DNA of 64,000 nucleotides from Gammaproteobacteria bacterium (GTDB lineage Bacteria; Pseudomonadota; Gammaproteobacteria; Thiohalomonadales; Thiohalomonadaceae). The notes under the pieces were generated by a model. It saw nothing but the letters and a program-made list of their open reading frames with translations. It was not told where the DNA came from and did no database searches. Every line of letters starts with the position of its first letter. Within the stretch, counting starts at the first letter, position 1. A program made the position numbers and the translations under genes. The stretch spans positions 62,001 to 126,000 of the forward strand of contig QKED01000043.1 of the NCBI GenBank assembly GCA_003252455.1, read 5' to 3'. This document shows positions 20,844-31,397 of the stretch, piece after piece.

Positions 20844-20871
20844 TATCGTCTGTTCGGCCTACTGGTGTCAA
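20842..20871 (-). promoter_or_regulatory. dcw cluster promoter upstream of mraZ
   Basis: A perfect -35 TTGACA (20866-20871) and a -10-like GATAGT (20842-20847) are separated by 18 bases. The MraZ boxes begin at the -10 element. Later junctions in the cluster overlap or nearly touch, so this may be the main promoter for sixteen genes. Confidence 0.65.
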
Positions 20872-20879
20872 GGAAAACT

Positions 20880-21378
20880 GTTGTTAAATTGGGTGAAATA
20901 GGCCTTTGTAGTCAGATACTTAGGAACAGTTCACAAGAGTGGAGATGAGGGTGTGGCAGGGTATTAAAGAAGTCTTTTCCAACAGGATGTTGAACCATTT
21001 TCTTCACAGTTGCTTACAAAAAAATGCGCAACTTATTGGATTAATTGAGCATTTACAAAAATTGGGCACATCGGGGTATCAATAAAGGGTAAACCGCACC
21101 GGGATATACCTAATAAACAACATTAAATGAAGTCGTTAAGATATTGTTTTTATTAGATTAAGCAAAAATCAGAGATCAAAGAAATGTCACAAAAAGTGAC
21201 ATGCATCGCGCACTACCGTGCGCCCAGCGGGGAAGAGGTGGGGTGTTGTGGGGTAGATCCACGCCTGTGGTGGGAGGGAGTGGAGGCCGCACTCGCGCAG
21301 GCGCATATGGGCATATAGATAGATAGATAGAAGAGGGCGCCCACACCGGCGTGGTGCCGGCGTGCTCGCGGGGGAAGA
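20880..21378. other. AT-rich gene-free region between the dcw promoter and rnpB
   Basis: About 500 bases with no credible gene. 20880-21200 is clearly AT-rich for this genome, with several A and T tracts. A small palindrome ATGTCAC-AAAAA-GTGACAT (21184-21202), T-rich on its rnpB-distal side, could stop rnpB transcription. 21205-21378 is GC-rich and contains four copies of TAGA (21316-21331). I see no other structure. Confidence 0.6.
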
Positions 21379-21379
21379 A

Positions 21380-21747
<368 letters not shown>

Positions 21748-21785
21748 CGCGCACCTTACGCGCCCGGCCCGGCACTGGCAAGGGG

Positions 21786-22631
21786 CTACGCCTCGCGCGC
21801 CAATAGATGGTCGTAGAGGCGGTTGCGCTTGGCCCCGCAGATACGTGCGGCAAGGGCGGCGGCCTGCTTCTTCGGCAGCTCCTCGGCGAGCAGCTCGACG
21901 ATGCGCCGCGCCTCCGGGTCGAGTGCATCACCCTCCTGCGCAGGCGCCCCGGCCACGACCAGTACGAACTCCCCGCGACACTGCTCTGGGTTCTCGGCGA
22001 ACCAGGCATTGAGCTCGCCCAGGCGGCCCTTGCGGATGGTCTCGAACTGCTTGGTCAACTCGCGCGCCACCACCGCCTCGCGCTCGGGACCGAAGGTGTC
22101 GAGCAGGTCGGCGAGCGCCTCTTGCACCCGACGTGGCGACTCGTAGAACACCAGGGTGCGCGGCTCGCTGGCGAGGTGCTGCAGTTGGCTGTGGCGCGCC
22201 GCCTGCTTAGGCGGCAGAAAACCCTCGAAGGCGAAACGATCGGTGGCCATACCGGCCACCGAGAGCACCGCCATCACCGCACTCGCCCCTGGAACCGGTG
22301 AGACCGCCACCCCGGCGGCCCGCGCACGGCTGACGAAGTGGTAGCCGGGGTCGCTGATGAGCGGGGTACCGGCATCGGAGATAAGGGCGATGCTCGCCCC
22401 CTCCTGCAGGCGGCGGATCAGCGCGTCACTCGCCTGGCGCTCGTTGTGGTCGTGCAGGGCGATGAGCTTGGTCTGGATACCGAAGTGACGCAACAGCGGG
22501 GCGCTGTGGCGGGTATCTTCGGCGGCGATCAACGCCACCTCGGCAAGCACCTGCTGCGCCCGCGGGCTCATATCCCCCAGATTGCCGATGGGTGTAGCCA
22601 CTACATAGAGGGTTCCGGCTTCAATTGACAC
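21786..22631 (-). CDS. rsmI: 16S rRNA (cytidine1402-2'-O)-methyltransferase
   Basis: RsmI methylates the ribose of C1402 in 16S rRNA, the nucleotide also modified by RsmH. The 281-residue tetrapyrrole-methylase-fold protein begins TLYVVATPIGNLGDMSPRA and contains IAAEDTRHSAPLL, LISDAGTPLISDPGY and VFYESPRRVQEAL. The start is the GTG at 22631, with GAGGTAA seven bases upstream. It is divergent from lpoA, the usual arrangement in gammaproteobacteria, and is followed by rnpB. Confidence 0.96.
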   Translation of the reverse strand: MSIEAGTLYVVATPIGNLGDMSPRAQQVLAEVALIAAEDTRHSAPLLRHFGIQTKLIALHDHNERQASDALIRRLQEGASIALISDAGTPLISDPGYHFVSRARAAGVAVSPVPGASAVMAVLSVAGMATDRFAFEGFLPPKQAARHSQLQHLASEPRTLVFYESPRRVQEALADLLDTFGPEREAVVARELTKQFETIRKGRLGELNAWFAENPEQCRGEFVLVVAGAPAQEGDALDPEARRIVELLAEELPKKQAAALAARICGAKRNRLYDHLLAREA

Positions 22632-24581
22632 TGAGTTACCTCGACAAGATACTGTGGGAATTCATTTGCCGATCATAAAAGATCCGAGACCCTCTGGCCG
22701 AACTCTCCATGCGCAAAACACCCTGGATCCTCTCCCTGGCGCTGCTGCTGGCCGCCTGTACCCCCTCGCAAACCCGCCAAACGGTGCAGACCGAGGACCC
22801 GGCCCTACGTGCCGCGGTCTCGGCCTACAACACCGGACGCTATGCGGAAGCAGCACAGCGCTTCACCCAGTTGGCCAGCCATGACGGGCTGAGCGCCGAG
22901 ACCCGTCTCGACTATCAACTACGCGCCATCGAGGCCCAGCTCCAGGCCGGTGACCGCGCCGGGGCACAGCGGCGCCTGTTGGCCCTCGACCTGAGCCGTG
23001 CCAGTCCGCGCCTGCAGATGCGCGGCCAACTGCTGCACGCCGAACTGCTGCTGGAGAGCGCCCCAGACCGCGCCCTGCAGCGCCTCGCCACACCGCTGGC
23101 ACCCAACAGTGAGCGCGACCTCTACGCCCGCTACCACCGCCTGCGCGCCGCCGCCTACAACGCCCAGCAGAATTACCTGGCCAGTGCCCAGGAGCGGGTC
23201 GCCGCCGAGGGTTACCTGGTGCACGAGGGTGACATCGTCGACAACCAACAGGCCCTCTGGGAGGCATTGAGCCACTTCAGCCTCGAAGAGTTGCGCATGC
23301 TCGCGGTAGAGCCACCACCCGACACCCTGAGTGGCTGGCTGGAGCTACTCGCCACCCTGCAGCAGCACCGCCGTCCCGGCCCGGCGCTCGACAGCGCCCT
23401 ACTGCAGTGGCGCAGCCGCTACCCCAACCACAGCGTACGCCAGGCGGTGGTCGACAGCATGATCGCCAGCAGCGGCAAGCTCCCAGATCACCCACGCAAG
23501 TTGGCCCTGTTGCTCCCCTCCTCCGGGCGTTATGCGCGCGCCGCTGCCGCCGTGCGTGACGGCTTCATGGCGGCCTACTACCACAGCCCGGAGCTGGGTC
23601 AGACCGAGATCCGCCTCTACGATACCGGCAACGGCGAGACGGTCGAGGCGCTCTACCAGAGCGCCGTCGCCGACGGTGCCGAGCTGGTCATCGGCCCCCT
23701 GCAGAAGGAGGAGGTCCAACAGCTGGCCCACCTCACCCTCAGCGTGCCGGTGCTGGCACTCAACTACCTCGACGAGACGACGAACAACCCCGACCTCTAC
23801 CTCTTCGGCCTCTCCCCCGAATCCGAGGCGGAGCAGATCGCCGAGGAGGCCTTCGCCCAGGGTAAGCGCCGTGCCGCCATCATTGCCCCTGGCGGCAGCT
23901 GGGGCGAACGCATGGTCAGCGCCTTCCGCGAACGCTGGAAGAGCCTCGGCGGCGTGGTCGTGGCACAGACCCTCTACGACCCACAGCAGAACAACCTCTC
24001 CGACCCCCTGCACCAGATGCTCGGCCTCGACCGCAGCGAGGCGCGCAAATCCCGTCTGCAGTCACAACTGCGCCTGGAGCTCGAATTCGAGCCCCGCCGC
24101 CGCGACGACATCGACTTCATCTTCCTCGCCGCCTTCCCACGCGAGGCGCGCCTGATTCGCCCCTTGTTACGCTTCCACCGCGCGACCTCGGTGCCGGTCT
24201 ACGCCACCTCACACCTCTACGCCGCAGCGGCCAACCCGAGCGGTGACCGTGACCTCGACGGCATCCGCTTCGTCGACCTGCCCTGGGTGCTCGACTCCGC
24301 CACCACTCAGGCGCCGGTGCGCGAGGTGGCCCGTCGCCTGATGCCACAGTACAACGGCAAGTTGCAACGTCTGCTGGCCCTCGGGGTGGACGCCTACCAC
24401 CTCGCCTACTCCCTCTCCGCGCTGGCCCAATCGGGCAGTGCCGAGTACTACGGCGAGACTGGACACCTGAGCCTCGCCGAGGGTAATCAGGTGCGACTCA
24501 AGCGCGACTGGGCCCAGTTCCGCGACGGCCTACCGAGTGCCGTCAGCGATACCACACTGACGGACGACATGGAGGTCCAGA

Positions 24582-25630
<1,049 letters not shown>

Positions 25631-25632
25631 CC

Positions 25633-26202
25633 ATGCGCCCATACACGCTGCTGCCACTACTACTGCTGCTGAGCGGCTGCACCACCCCGCTGCTGGTCGG
25701 CACCATGGCCGCCGGTGGTGCCGCGGTGGCCTACGACCGGCGCCCTGCCGAGGTGGTGATCGACGATCAAGGCATCGAGATCCACGCCCTCAACGCCATC
25801 AACCGCTCCGGCCAGTTCGATACCCACAGCCACATCAACGTCACCAGTATGAACGGCGTGGTACTGCTCTCCGGCGAGGTACCCGACAGCGCCCGCAAGG
25901 CGCGTGCCGAGACCCTCGTACGCGGCCTGCAGAAGGTGCGCGAGGTGCGTAACGAACTGCTCGTGGGCCCCGCGGCCACCTTCGAATCGCGCGGCCAAGA
26001 CACCTGGATCACCACCCGCGCCAAGGCCAACCTACTGGCCGACGAGGAGCTCGGCGCCGGGCGTGCCAAGGTGGTCACCGAGCGCGGCACCCTCTACCTG
26101 ATGGGCCTGCTCTACCACCGCGAGGCGGATGCCGCCACACGCATCGTGCAGCAGGTCGATGGCGTCAAACGCATCGTGCGCATGGTCGAATACCTTGACT
26201 GA
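25633..26202 (+). CDS. dolP: Division and outer-membrane-stress lipoprotein DolP (BON domains)
   Basis: DolP (YraP) is an outer-membrane lipoprotein with two BON domains that supports envelope integrity and localises to division sites in E. coli. The 189-residue product has the lipobox LSGC (Cys at 16). BON 1 spans about 45-115 (HSHINVTSMNGVVLLSGEVPDSARKA) and BON 2 about 120-188 (ITTRAKANLL ... VVTERGTLYLMGLLY). The ATG at 25633 has GGAGGA at good spacing; a GTG two codons upstream is less likely. The start nearly abuts the diaA stop. Confidence 0.93.
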   Translation: MRPYTLLPLLLLLSGCTTPLLVGTMAAGGAAVAYDRRPAEVVIDDQGIEIHALNAINRSGQFDTHSHINVTSMNGVVLLSGEVPDSARKARAETLVRGLQKVREVRNELLVGPAATFESRGQDTWITTRAKANLLADEELGAGRAKVVTERGTLYLMGLLYHREADAATRIVQQVDGVKRIVRMVEYLD

Positions 26203-27598
26203 CGCGACACCCCAAATCCACGGCCCTCACCCCGAGCTACTCGCCGCCCTACAGCAGATCTTCGCCCCCGAGCAGCTCGCTACCGACCCCGCCGAGCGCT
26301 GGGCCTACGGCTACGACAACAGTCGTCAACACCGTCAGCCCGGCCTGGTGGTACGCCCGGACGACGAGACCCAAGTGGCCGCCCTGCTACGCCTCTGCCA
26401 GCAGCACAAGGTGCCCCTGGTGGCGCGTGGCAGTGGCACCGGCACCACCGGTGCCAGCGTCCCGGCCACCGATGGGGTCGTGCTCTCCCTGGAGCGCATG
26501 AACAAAATCCTGGAGGTGGACCCTGAAAACCGCCTGTTGCGCGCACAGACCGGGGTCACCAATCAGGCACTGCAGCAGGCCGCCTCCGCGCACGGCTTCT
26601 TCTGGCCGCCGGACCCCACCAGCGCCGCCGTCTGTACCCTGGGGGGCAACCTCGCCTGTAACGCCGCCGGCCCGCGCGCGGTGAAGTACGGCACCCCACG
26701 CGACAACACCCTCGGGCTACGCGCCGTGACCGCCAGCGGCGAGGTGATCCGCTGTGGCGTACGCACCACCAAGGGGGTGGTCGGCTACGACCTCACACGC
26801 CTACTCATCGGCTCCGAGGGGACCCTGGCGGTGATCACCGAGGCGACCCTCAAGCTCACCCCGAAACCGGAGGCGGTACGCACCCTACGCGCCCTCTACA
26901 CCGATGTGCGTGGCGCCGCCGAGGCGGTCTCACGCATCATGGCTCAGCCGGTCACCCCCTGTGCCCTGGAGTTCATGGATGCGCAGGCCATCGCCATGAT
27001 CCGTGACTACTCCAACGCCGACCTACCCGCCGACGCCGGCGCACTGTTGATGATCGAGGTGGACGGCCCGAGCGCAGGCCTCGACGCCGCCGTTGCCCAG
27101 GTCGCCGCCGCTGCCCACGGTCCCGGGTGTATGGAGGTGATGGTCGCGCACGACGCCAGCCAGGTGCAGGCACTCTGGGAGACGCGCAAGGCCCTCTCCC
27201 CAGCGCTCCGCACAGTGGCCCCGAAAAAGATCAACGAAGATGTGGTCGTGCCAGTCTCGCAGATCCCGGCGCTGGTGGACGGCCTCGGTACCCTCTCACG
27301 CCGCCATGGCATCACCATCGTCAACTTCGGCCACGCGGGAAATGGCAACCTGCATGTCAACCTGTTGGTCGATCCACACGACCCACGCCAGATGGCCGAG
27401 GCTGACGCCTGCCTGGCGGAGGTGTTCGAGTTGGTGCTGCGCCTCGGTGGCACCCTCTCCGGCGAACACGGCATCGGTCTGGTCAAGCGCCCCTATGTGG
27501 CGCAGGAGCTGGACCCCGATTCGCTCACCTTGATGCACGGCATCAAGCGCCTGTTCGACCCCAACGGCATCCTCAACCCGGGCAAAACCCTGCCCTGA
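26195..27598 (+). CDS. FAD-linked oxidase, GlcD / D-lactate dehydrogenase type
   Basis: This 467-residue flavoprotein belongs to the vanillyl-alcohol-oxidase FAD family, like glycolate oxidase subunit GlcD and D-lactate dehydrogenases. The FAD domain has VPLVARGSGTGTTGASVP and TLGGNLACNAAGPRAVKYGT. The cap domain follows, and the C-terminus holds the GlcD-like signature NFGHAGNGNLHVNLL and LSGEHGIGLVKRPY. The only suitable start I find after dolP is the TTG at 26195, which overlaps the dolP end; its ribosome site is weak, so the start is uncertain. No glcE or glcF follows, so a stand-alone 2-hydroxyacid dehydrogenase is likely. The substrate is not determinable. Confidence 0.85.
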   Translation: MTDATPQIHGPHPELLAALQQIFAPEQLATDPAERWAYGYDNSRQHRQPGLVVRPDDETQVAALLRLCQQHKVPLVARGSGTGTTGASVPATDGVVLSLERMNKILEVDPENRLLRAQTGVTNQALQQAASAHGFFWPPDPTSAAVCTLGGNLACNAAGPRAVKYGTPRDNTLGLRAVTASGEVIRCGVRTTKGVVGYDLTRLLIGSEGTLAVITEATLKLTPKPEAVRTLRALYTDVRGAAEAVSRIMAQPVTPCALEFMDAQAIAMIRDYSNADLPADAGALLMIEVDGPSAGLDAAVAQVAAAAHGPGCMEVMVAHDASQVQALWETRKALSPALRTVAPKKINEDVVVPVSQIPALVDGLGTLSRRHGITIVNFGHAGNGNLHVNLLVDPHDPRQMAEADACLAEVFELVLRLGGTLSGEHGIGLVKRPYVAQELDPDSLTLMHGIKRLFDPNGILNPGKTLP

Positions 27599-27612
27599 GC
27601 GTCGCGACCACG

Positions 27613-27668
27613 CCTAAACGCACAAAAGGCCCCGTGGCGAATACCACGGGGCCTTTTGTGCGTTTAGG
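27613..27668. terminator. Bidirectional terminator between the FAD oxidase gene and sspB
   Basis: Perfect 25-base inverted repeat (27613-27637 and 27644-27668) around a 6-base loop. The arms carry AAAA/TTTT runs next to a GC core, so it can terminate on both strands between convergent genes. Confidence 0.92.
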
Positions 27669-27686
27669 CCAGAGGGGTGAGGTCGG

Positions 27687-28133
27687 CTATTTGACCACGC
27701 GCAGACTCGGGCGGCCACGCGGTGGTGGCTCGGGGTCATCCCCATCGTCAAGGGCGAAATCGAGCTCCTCGGCGAACAGCTCCTCGCCCCCGTCCGCCTG
27801 CGGCGCCTGGGTGGGGATACCCGGTCCATGACTACCGAACTCCATACCCATGCCGTTCTCACGGGCGTAGATGGCCAGGATTGCCCCCACCGGCATCTCG
27901 ATCTGGCGTGGGCGACCGCCGAAGCGGGCACTGAAACCGAGACGCTCATTGCCCATGGAGAGCCCTTGGGTGGCACTCGGGGAGATGTTCAGCACGATGT
28001 GGCCATCCTGCACATACTCGTTTGGTACCTGGACACCCGACTGACGGGCATCGACCAGGATGTGCGGGGTGTGGCCGTTATCAACGATCCACTCGAAGAT
28101 GGCGCGCAGCAGATAGGGGCGGCTAGAGGTCAT
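27687..28133 (-). CDS. sspB: ClpXP protease specificity-enhancing factor SspB
   Basis: SspB binds ssrA-tagged proteins from stalled ribosomes and delivers them to ClpXP. The 148-residue product begins SSRPYLLRAIFEWIVDNGHTPHILVD, contains SPSATQGLSMGNERLGFSARFGGRPRQI (substrate-binding fold) and VGAILAIYARENGMGM. It ends in an acidic linker and the ClpX-binding tail (GRPSLRVVK). It starts three bases after the sspA stop; the two are co-transcribed in many gammaproteobacteria. Confidence 0.96.
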   Translation of the reverse strand: MTSSRPYLLRAIFEWIVDNGHTPHILVDARQSGVQVPNEYVQDGHIVLNISPSATQGLSMGNERLGFSARFGGRPRQIEMPVGAILAIYARENGMGMEFGSHGPGIPTQAPQADGGEELFAEELDFALDDGDDPEPPPRGRPSLRVVK

Positions 28134-28136
28134 GGC

Positions 28137-28754
28137 TCAGGGACGCAGTTCGCGCTCACTTTCGCTCAGGCTCAGGCCAAAGCCTTCGCGGGCGAAGAGG
28201 CTGTTCATGTAGTTGTTGAGAGCGCCCAAGCCCTTGGGCAGATTGATCTTCAGCATCGGTAGGCGCCACAGCAGCGGGGCCAAACTACAGTCGGCCAGGG
28301 TCAGCTCGTCGTTCATGAAGAACGGCTTGTGGTCGAACACCGGGTTCATACTCGCCAGGTTGTCGGCGATCTCCTTGCGCGCCTTGGCGGCGGCCTTGTC
28401 AGAACCCGCCAATACCACGTTGAGCGGTGCATAAAGGTCGCGCTCGATGCGGTAGAGCATGAGGCGAATGCGGGCACGGGAGACCGGGTCCACGGGCATC
28501 AATGGCGGGTGCGGGAAGCGCTCGTCCAGGTACTCCATGATCACCTGACTGCCATAGAGGGCCAGCTCACGGTCGACCAGGGTCGGTACGCTGTTGTAGG
28601 GGTTGAGGTCGATCAGGTCCTCGGGCGGCTGCTCGGGATCGACCGAGGTGATATCTACATTGATCCCCTTCTCGGCCAAGACCAGGCGGATACGATGGGA
28701 CTCGAAGTCATTGTCACCGGAAAACAGCATCATAACGGACAAGTTCTGTGGCAA
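28137..28754 (-). CDS. sspA: Stringent starvation protein A (RNA polymerase-associated)
   Basis: SspA is a glutathione-S-transferase-fold protein that binds RNA polymerase and alters transcription in stationary phase and stress. It has the N-terminal thioredoxin-like domain (VMMLFSGDNDFESHRIRLVLAEKGINV, DLIDLNPYNSVPTLVDREL, EYLDERFPHPPLMPVDP) and the helical C-terminal domain (LADCSLAPLLWRLPML). The open frame starts at a TTG at 28754 (205 residues). Another TTG lies at 28742 and an ATG at 28733. Alignment with E. coli SspA supports residues upstream of the ATG, but no ribosome site settles the start. Confidence 0.94.
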   Translation of the reverse strand: MPQNLSVMMLFSGDNDFESHRIRLVLAEKGINVDITSVDPEQPPEDLIDLNPYNSVPTLVDRELALYGSQVIMEYLDERFPHPPLMPVDPVSRARIRLMLYRIERDLYAPLNVVLAGSDKAAAKARKEIADNLASMNPVFDHKPFFMNDELTLADCSLAPLLWRLPMLKINLPKGLGALNNYMNSLFAREGFGLSLSESERELRP

Positions 28755-28791
28755 TCACCGCCAATATGGGTTCGGTTCCTGTTACGGCACA

Positions 28792-28830
28792 CGAACAAAA
28801 GGGGGGCTCGATGAGCCCCCCTTTTGTTCG
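28792..28830 (-). terminator. Terminator after the cytochrome bc1 operon
   Basis: Perfect 18-base inverted repeat (28792-28809 and 28813-28830) with a 3-base loop. It has a C/G core flanked by AAAA/TTTT, and lies between petC and sspA on the same strand. Confidence 0.9.
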
Positions 28831-28912
28831 TCGGTACCGCTGCCCCGGGGCGGCGGCCTTATCTCAGGGCGGGCAGGCGCGGCGAGTATACCACACCTGC
28901 CCGTACTGCGGG

Positions 28913-29563
28913 TTAGTGGACGTCCCGCCAGTACTCCTTCTTCAGCGCGTAAGAGACGATGAAGAGGATGACCAGGAAGCCCAGCACCCACCAACCGAGC
29001 TTGGTGCGCACCAGCGCGGCGGGCTCGGCCATGTAGGTCATGAAGTTGGTGAGGTCGGCGACGGCCATATCGTACTCACCCGGGGCCATGGTCTCCTGCA
29101 TCTGCCACAGCACATGCGGCATACCGGCGTTGGCCAGGACGTGGTTGTTGTAGCCGGTGGGACGGCTGGCGTCCTTATAGAAGCCACGCAGGTAGGTGTA
29201 GATGTAGTCCGGGGTACGCGAACGGGTGATGACGGAGAGGTCCGGGGGGACCTTGCCGAACCACACCTTGGCCTGCTGGGCAGGCATGGCGACGGTCATC
29301 AGCGAGCCGGTCTTCTCGGAGGCGAACATCAGGTTAGCAGCCACCTGCTCGTCGGTCAGGCCCAGGTCACGGCCCATGCGGTTGTAACGCATGGCCTTGG
29401 CGCTATGGCAGCTGAGGCAGTAGTTGACGAACAGCTTGGCACCGCGCTGGAGGGAGCCCTGATCATGGATGTTGATCGGGGCGTGGTCCAGGTGGGCACC
29501 GCCGGAGGCTTGGGCGAAGGCCGGCAGGGCGGCGATCAGCAGAGCTACGATGAACTTTTTCAT
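28913..29563 (-). CDS. petC: Ubiquinol-cytochrome c reductase, cytochrome c1 subunit
   Basis: Cytochrome c1 passes electrons from the Rieske protein to soluble cytochrome c in complex III. The 216-residue precursor has a cleavable signal peptide (residues 1-19), the heme site CLSCH (C49, C52, H53), YIYTYLRGFY and GMPHVLWQMQ (the region of the Met ligand). A C-terminal membrane anchor covers about 190-208 (LGWWVLGFLVILFIVSYAL). It is shorter than many proteobacterial c1 proteins. It is coupled to petB through a TAATG overlap. Confidence 0.95.
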   Translation of the reverse strand: MKKFIVALLIAALPAFAQASGGAHLDHAPINIHDQGSLQRGAKLFVNYCLSCHSAKAMRYNRMGRDLGLTDEQVAANLMFASEKTGSLMTVAMPAQQAKVWFGKVPPDLSVITRSRTPDYIYTYLRGFYKDASRPTGYNNHVLANAGMPHVLWQMQETMAPGEYDMAVADLTNFMTYMAEPAALVRTKLGWWVLGFLVILFIVSYALKKEYWRDVH

Positions 29564-30801
29564 TAGTGAGTCACCCTCTCAGGAACCGGCTTGGTCTTCT
29601 CGAACTTCGGAATGAACGCGAGGGCGAAGAAGAACACGAAGTAGTAGATGGTGCCGATCTGAGCCAACAGCTTGTAGAGGTCGGTGGTCGGCTGCATGCC
29701 CAGGTAACCGAGCATGATGAAGTCAGCGACAAAGACCCACAGCAGCAGCTTGAAGCAGAGGCCACGGTAGCGGATGGACTTCACCTCCTGGCGGTCGAGC
29801 CAGGGCAGGAAGAACAGGATCACCACAGCGGCACCCATCACCACCACGCCAGGGAAGGCGGAACCGGCGATGGAGGGCACGGCGCGCAGGATGGCGTAGA
29901 AGGGGGTGAAGTACCACACCGGGGCGATGTGCGCCGGGGTCACCATCGGGTCAGCCGGGTCGAAGTTCGGGTGCTCCAGGAAGAAGCCGTTCATCTCGGG
30001 CGCGAAGAAGATCACGGCGGAGAAGAACATCAGGAAGACCACCACACCGACGATGTCCTTGACGGTGTAATAGGGGTGGAAGGGGATGCCGTCGAGCGGG
30101 ATACCGGTCTCGGGGTCCTTGTGCTTCTTGATCTCCACACCGTCAGGGTTGTTGGAGCCAATCTCGTGCAGGGCGATGATGTGCGCGACCACCAGGCCCA
30201 GCAGCACCAGCGGCACGGCGATGACGTGGAAGGCGAAGAAGCGGTTCAGGGTGGCGTCGGAGACGACGAAGTCGCCGCGGATCCAGACGGAGAGCTCCTC
30301 ACCGATGAAGGGGACGGCGGAGAAGAGGTTCACAATCACCTGAGCGCCCCAGAAGGACATCTGACCCCAGGGCAGCAGGTAACCGAGGAACGCCTCGGCC
30401 ATCAGCGCCAGGTAGATGAGGCAACCGAAGATCCAGATGAGCTCACGCTTGCCCTTGTAGGAGCCGTACATGAGGCCACGGAACATGTGCAGGTAGACCA
30501 CCACGAAGAAGGCGGAGGCACCGGTGGAGTGCATGTAGCGGATCAGCCAGCCCCACTCCACGTCGCGCATGATGTACTCGACCGAGAAGAAGGCCAGTTG
30601 GCCATCAGGCTTGTAGCTCATGGTGAGGAAGATACCGGTGACGATCTGGATGACCAGCACCAGCAGGGCGAGCGAACCGAAGAAGTACCAGAAGTTGAAG
30701 TTCTTCGGTGCGTAGTACTCGGAAAGGTGCTCTTTCCACATCTTGGTCAGCGGGAAGCGGGTGTCGACCCACCCCAGCAGGGCAGTGAGCATACCGTTCA
30801 T
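29563..30801 (-). CDS. petB: Ubiquinol-cytochrome c reductase, cytochrome b subunit
   Basis: Cytochrome b carries both b hemes and the quinone sites of complex III. The 412-residue product has about eight membrane helices. Heme-ligand regions are visible as RYMHSTGASAFFVVVYLHMFRG in the first half and FFAFHVIAVPLVLLGLVVAHIIALH in the second. The Qo-site motif appears as PVWYFTPFYAILRA, the PVWY variant seen in many beta- and gammaproteobacteria in place of PEWY. It is coupled to petA (TGATG) and petC (TAATG). Confidence 0.97.
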   Translation of the reverse strand: MNGMLTALLGWVDTRFPLTKMWKEHLSEYYAPKNFNFWYFFGSLALLVLVIQIVTGIFLTMSYKPDGQLAFFSVEYIMRDVEWGWLIRYMHSTGASAFFVVVYLHMFRGLMYGSYKGKRELIWIFGCLIYLALMAEAFLGYLLPWGQMSFWGAQVIVNLFSAVPFIGEELSVWIRGDFVVSDATLNRFFAFHVIAVPLVLLGLVVAHIIALHEIGSNNPDGVEIKKHKDPETGIPLDGIPFHPYYTVKDIVGVVVFLMFFSAVIFFAPEMNGFFLEHPNFDPADPMVTPAHIAPVWYFTPFYAILRAVPSIAGSAFPGVVVMGAAVVILFFLPWLDRQEVKSIRYRGLCFKLLLWVFVADFIMLGYLGMQPTTDLYKLLAQIGTIYYFVFFFALAFIPKFEKTKPVPERVTH

Positions 30802-31397
30802 CAGGCGACACCTCCATCTTCACCCACCAGGATGCGGGTGTCGGACAGGAAATAGTAGGGTGGCACGGCCAAGTTCTTCGGGGCCGGCACGCCGGAGAAG
30901 ACGCGGCCAGCGAGGTCGAAGCGGGAGCCGTGGCAAGGGCAGAAGAAGCCACCCTTCCACTCGGGGCCCAGGTCCGCCGGGGCGATGTCCGGACGGTAGG
31001 TGGGCGAGCAACCGAGGTGGGTGCAGATGCCGATGAGTACGGCGTACTCGGGCTTGATGGAGCGCACCGAGTTCTTGGCATACTCAGGCTGTTGGCCTAC
31101 GTTGTCAGAAGCCGGGTCCAGCAGGGCGCCGTCCAGGGTCGGCAGGTCGGCCAGGTTCTGCTCGGTACGGCGGACAATCCACACGGGCTTGCCGCGCCAC
31201 TCGACGGTCATAATCTGACCGGGTTCGAGCTTGCTCACATCCGCTTCGACCGGGGCACCGGCGGCCTGTGCGCGGGCACTGGGCTGCAGGGACAGGACGA
31301 ACGGTAACGCTGCCGAGGCCGCGCCCACACCGCCGACCACGGAGGTCACGGCGGTGAGGAAGCGGCGTCGACCCTTATCTACGCCTTCACTACTCAT
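30801..31397 (-). CDS. petA: Ubiquinol-cytochrome c reductase, Rieske iron-sulfur subunit
   Basis: The Rieske protein carries the [2Fe-2S] cluster that takes the first electron from ubiquinol. From the ATG at 31397 it is 198 residues. A twin-arginine-type segment [16 protein letters not shown] and a membrane segment (about 16-36) anchor it. Cluster ligands are C125 and H127 (CTHLGC) and C153 and H156 (CPCHG), with disulfide cysteines C130 and C155. An upstream in-frame extension to 31487 has no family similarity. First gene of petABC. Confidence 0.97.
   Translation of the reverse strand: MSSEGVDKGRRRFLTAVTSVVGGVGAASAALPFVLSLQPSARAQAAGAPVEADVSKLEPGQIMTVEWRGKPVWIVRRTEQNLADLPTLDGALLDPASDNVGQQPEYAKNSVRSIKPEYAVLIGICTHLGCSPTYRPDIAPADLGPEWKGGFFCPCHGSRFDLAGRVFSGVPAPKNLAVPPYYFLSDTRILVGEDGGVA

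Noticed and set aside
21316-21331. TAGA tetranucleotide repeat
   Set aside because: It has only four units and lies outside any gene, so phase variation is unlikely.
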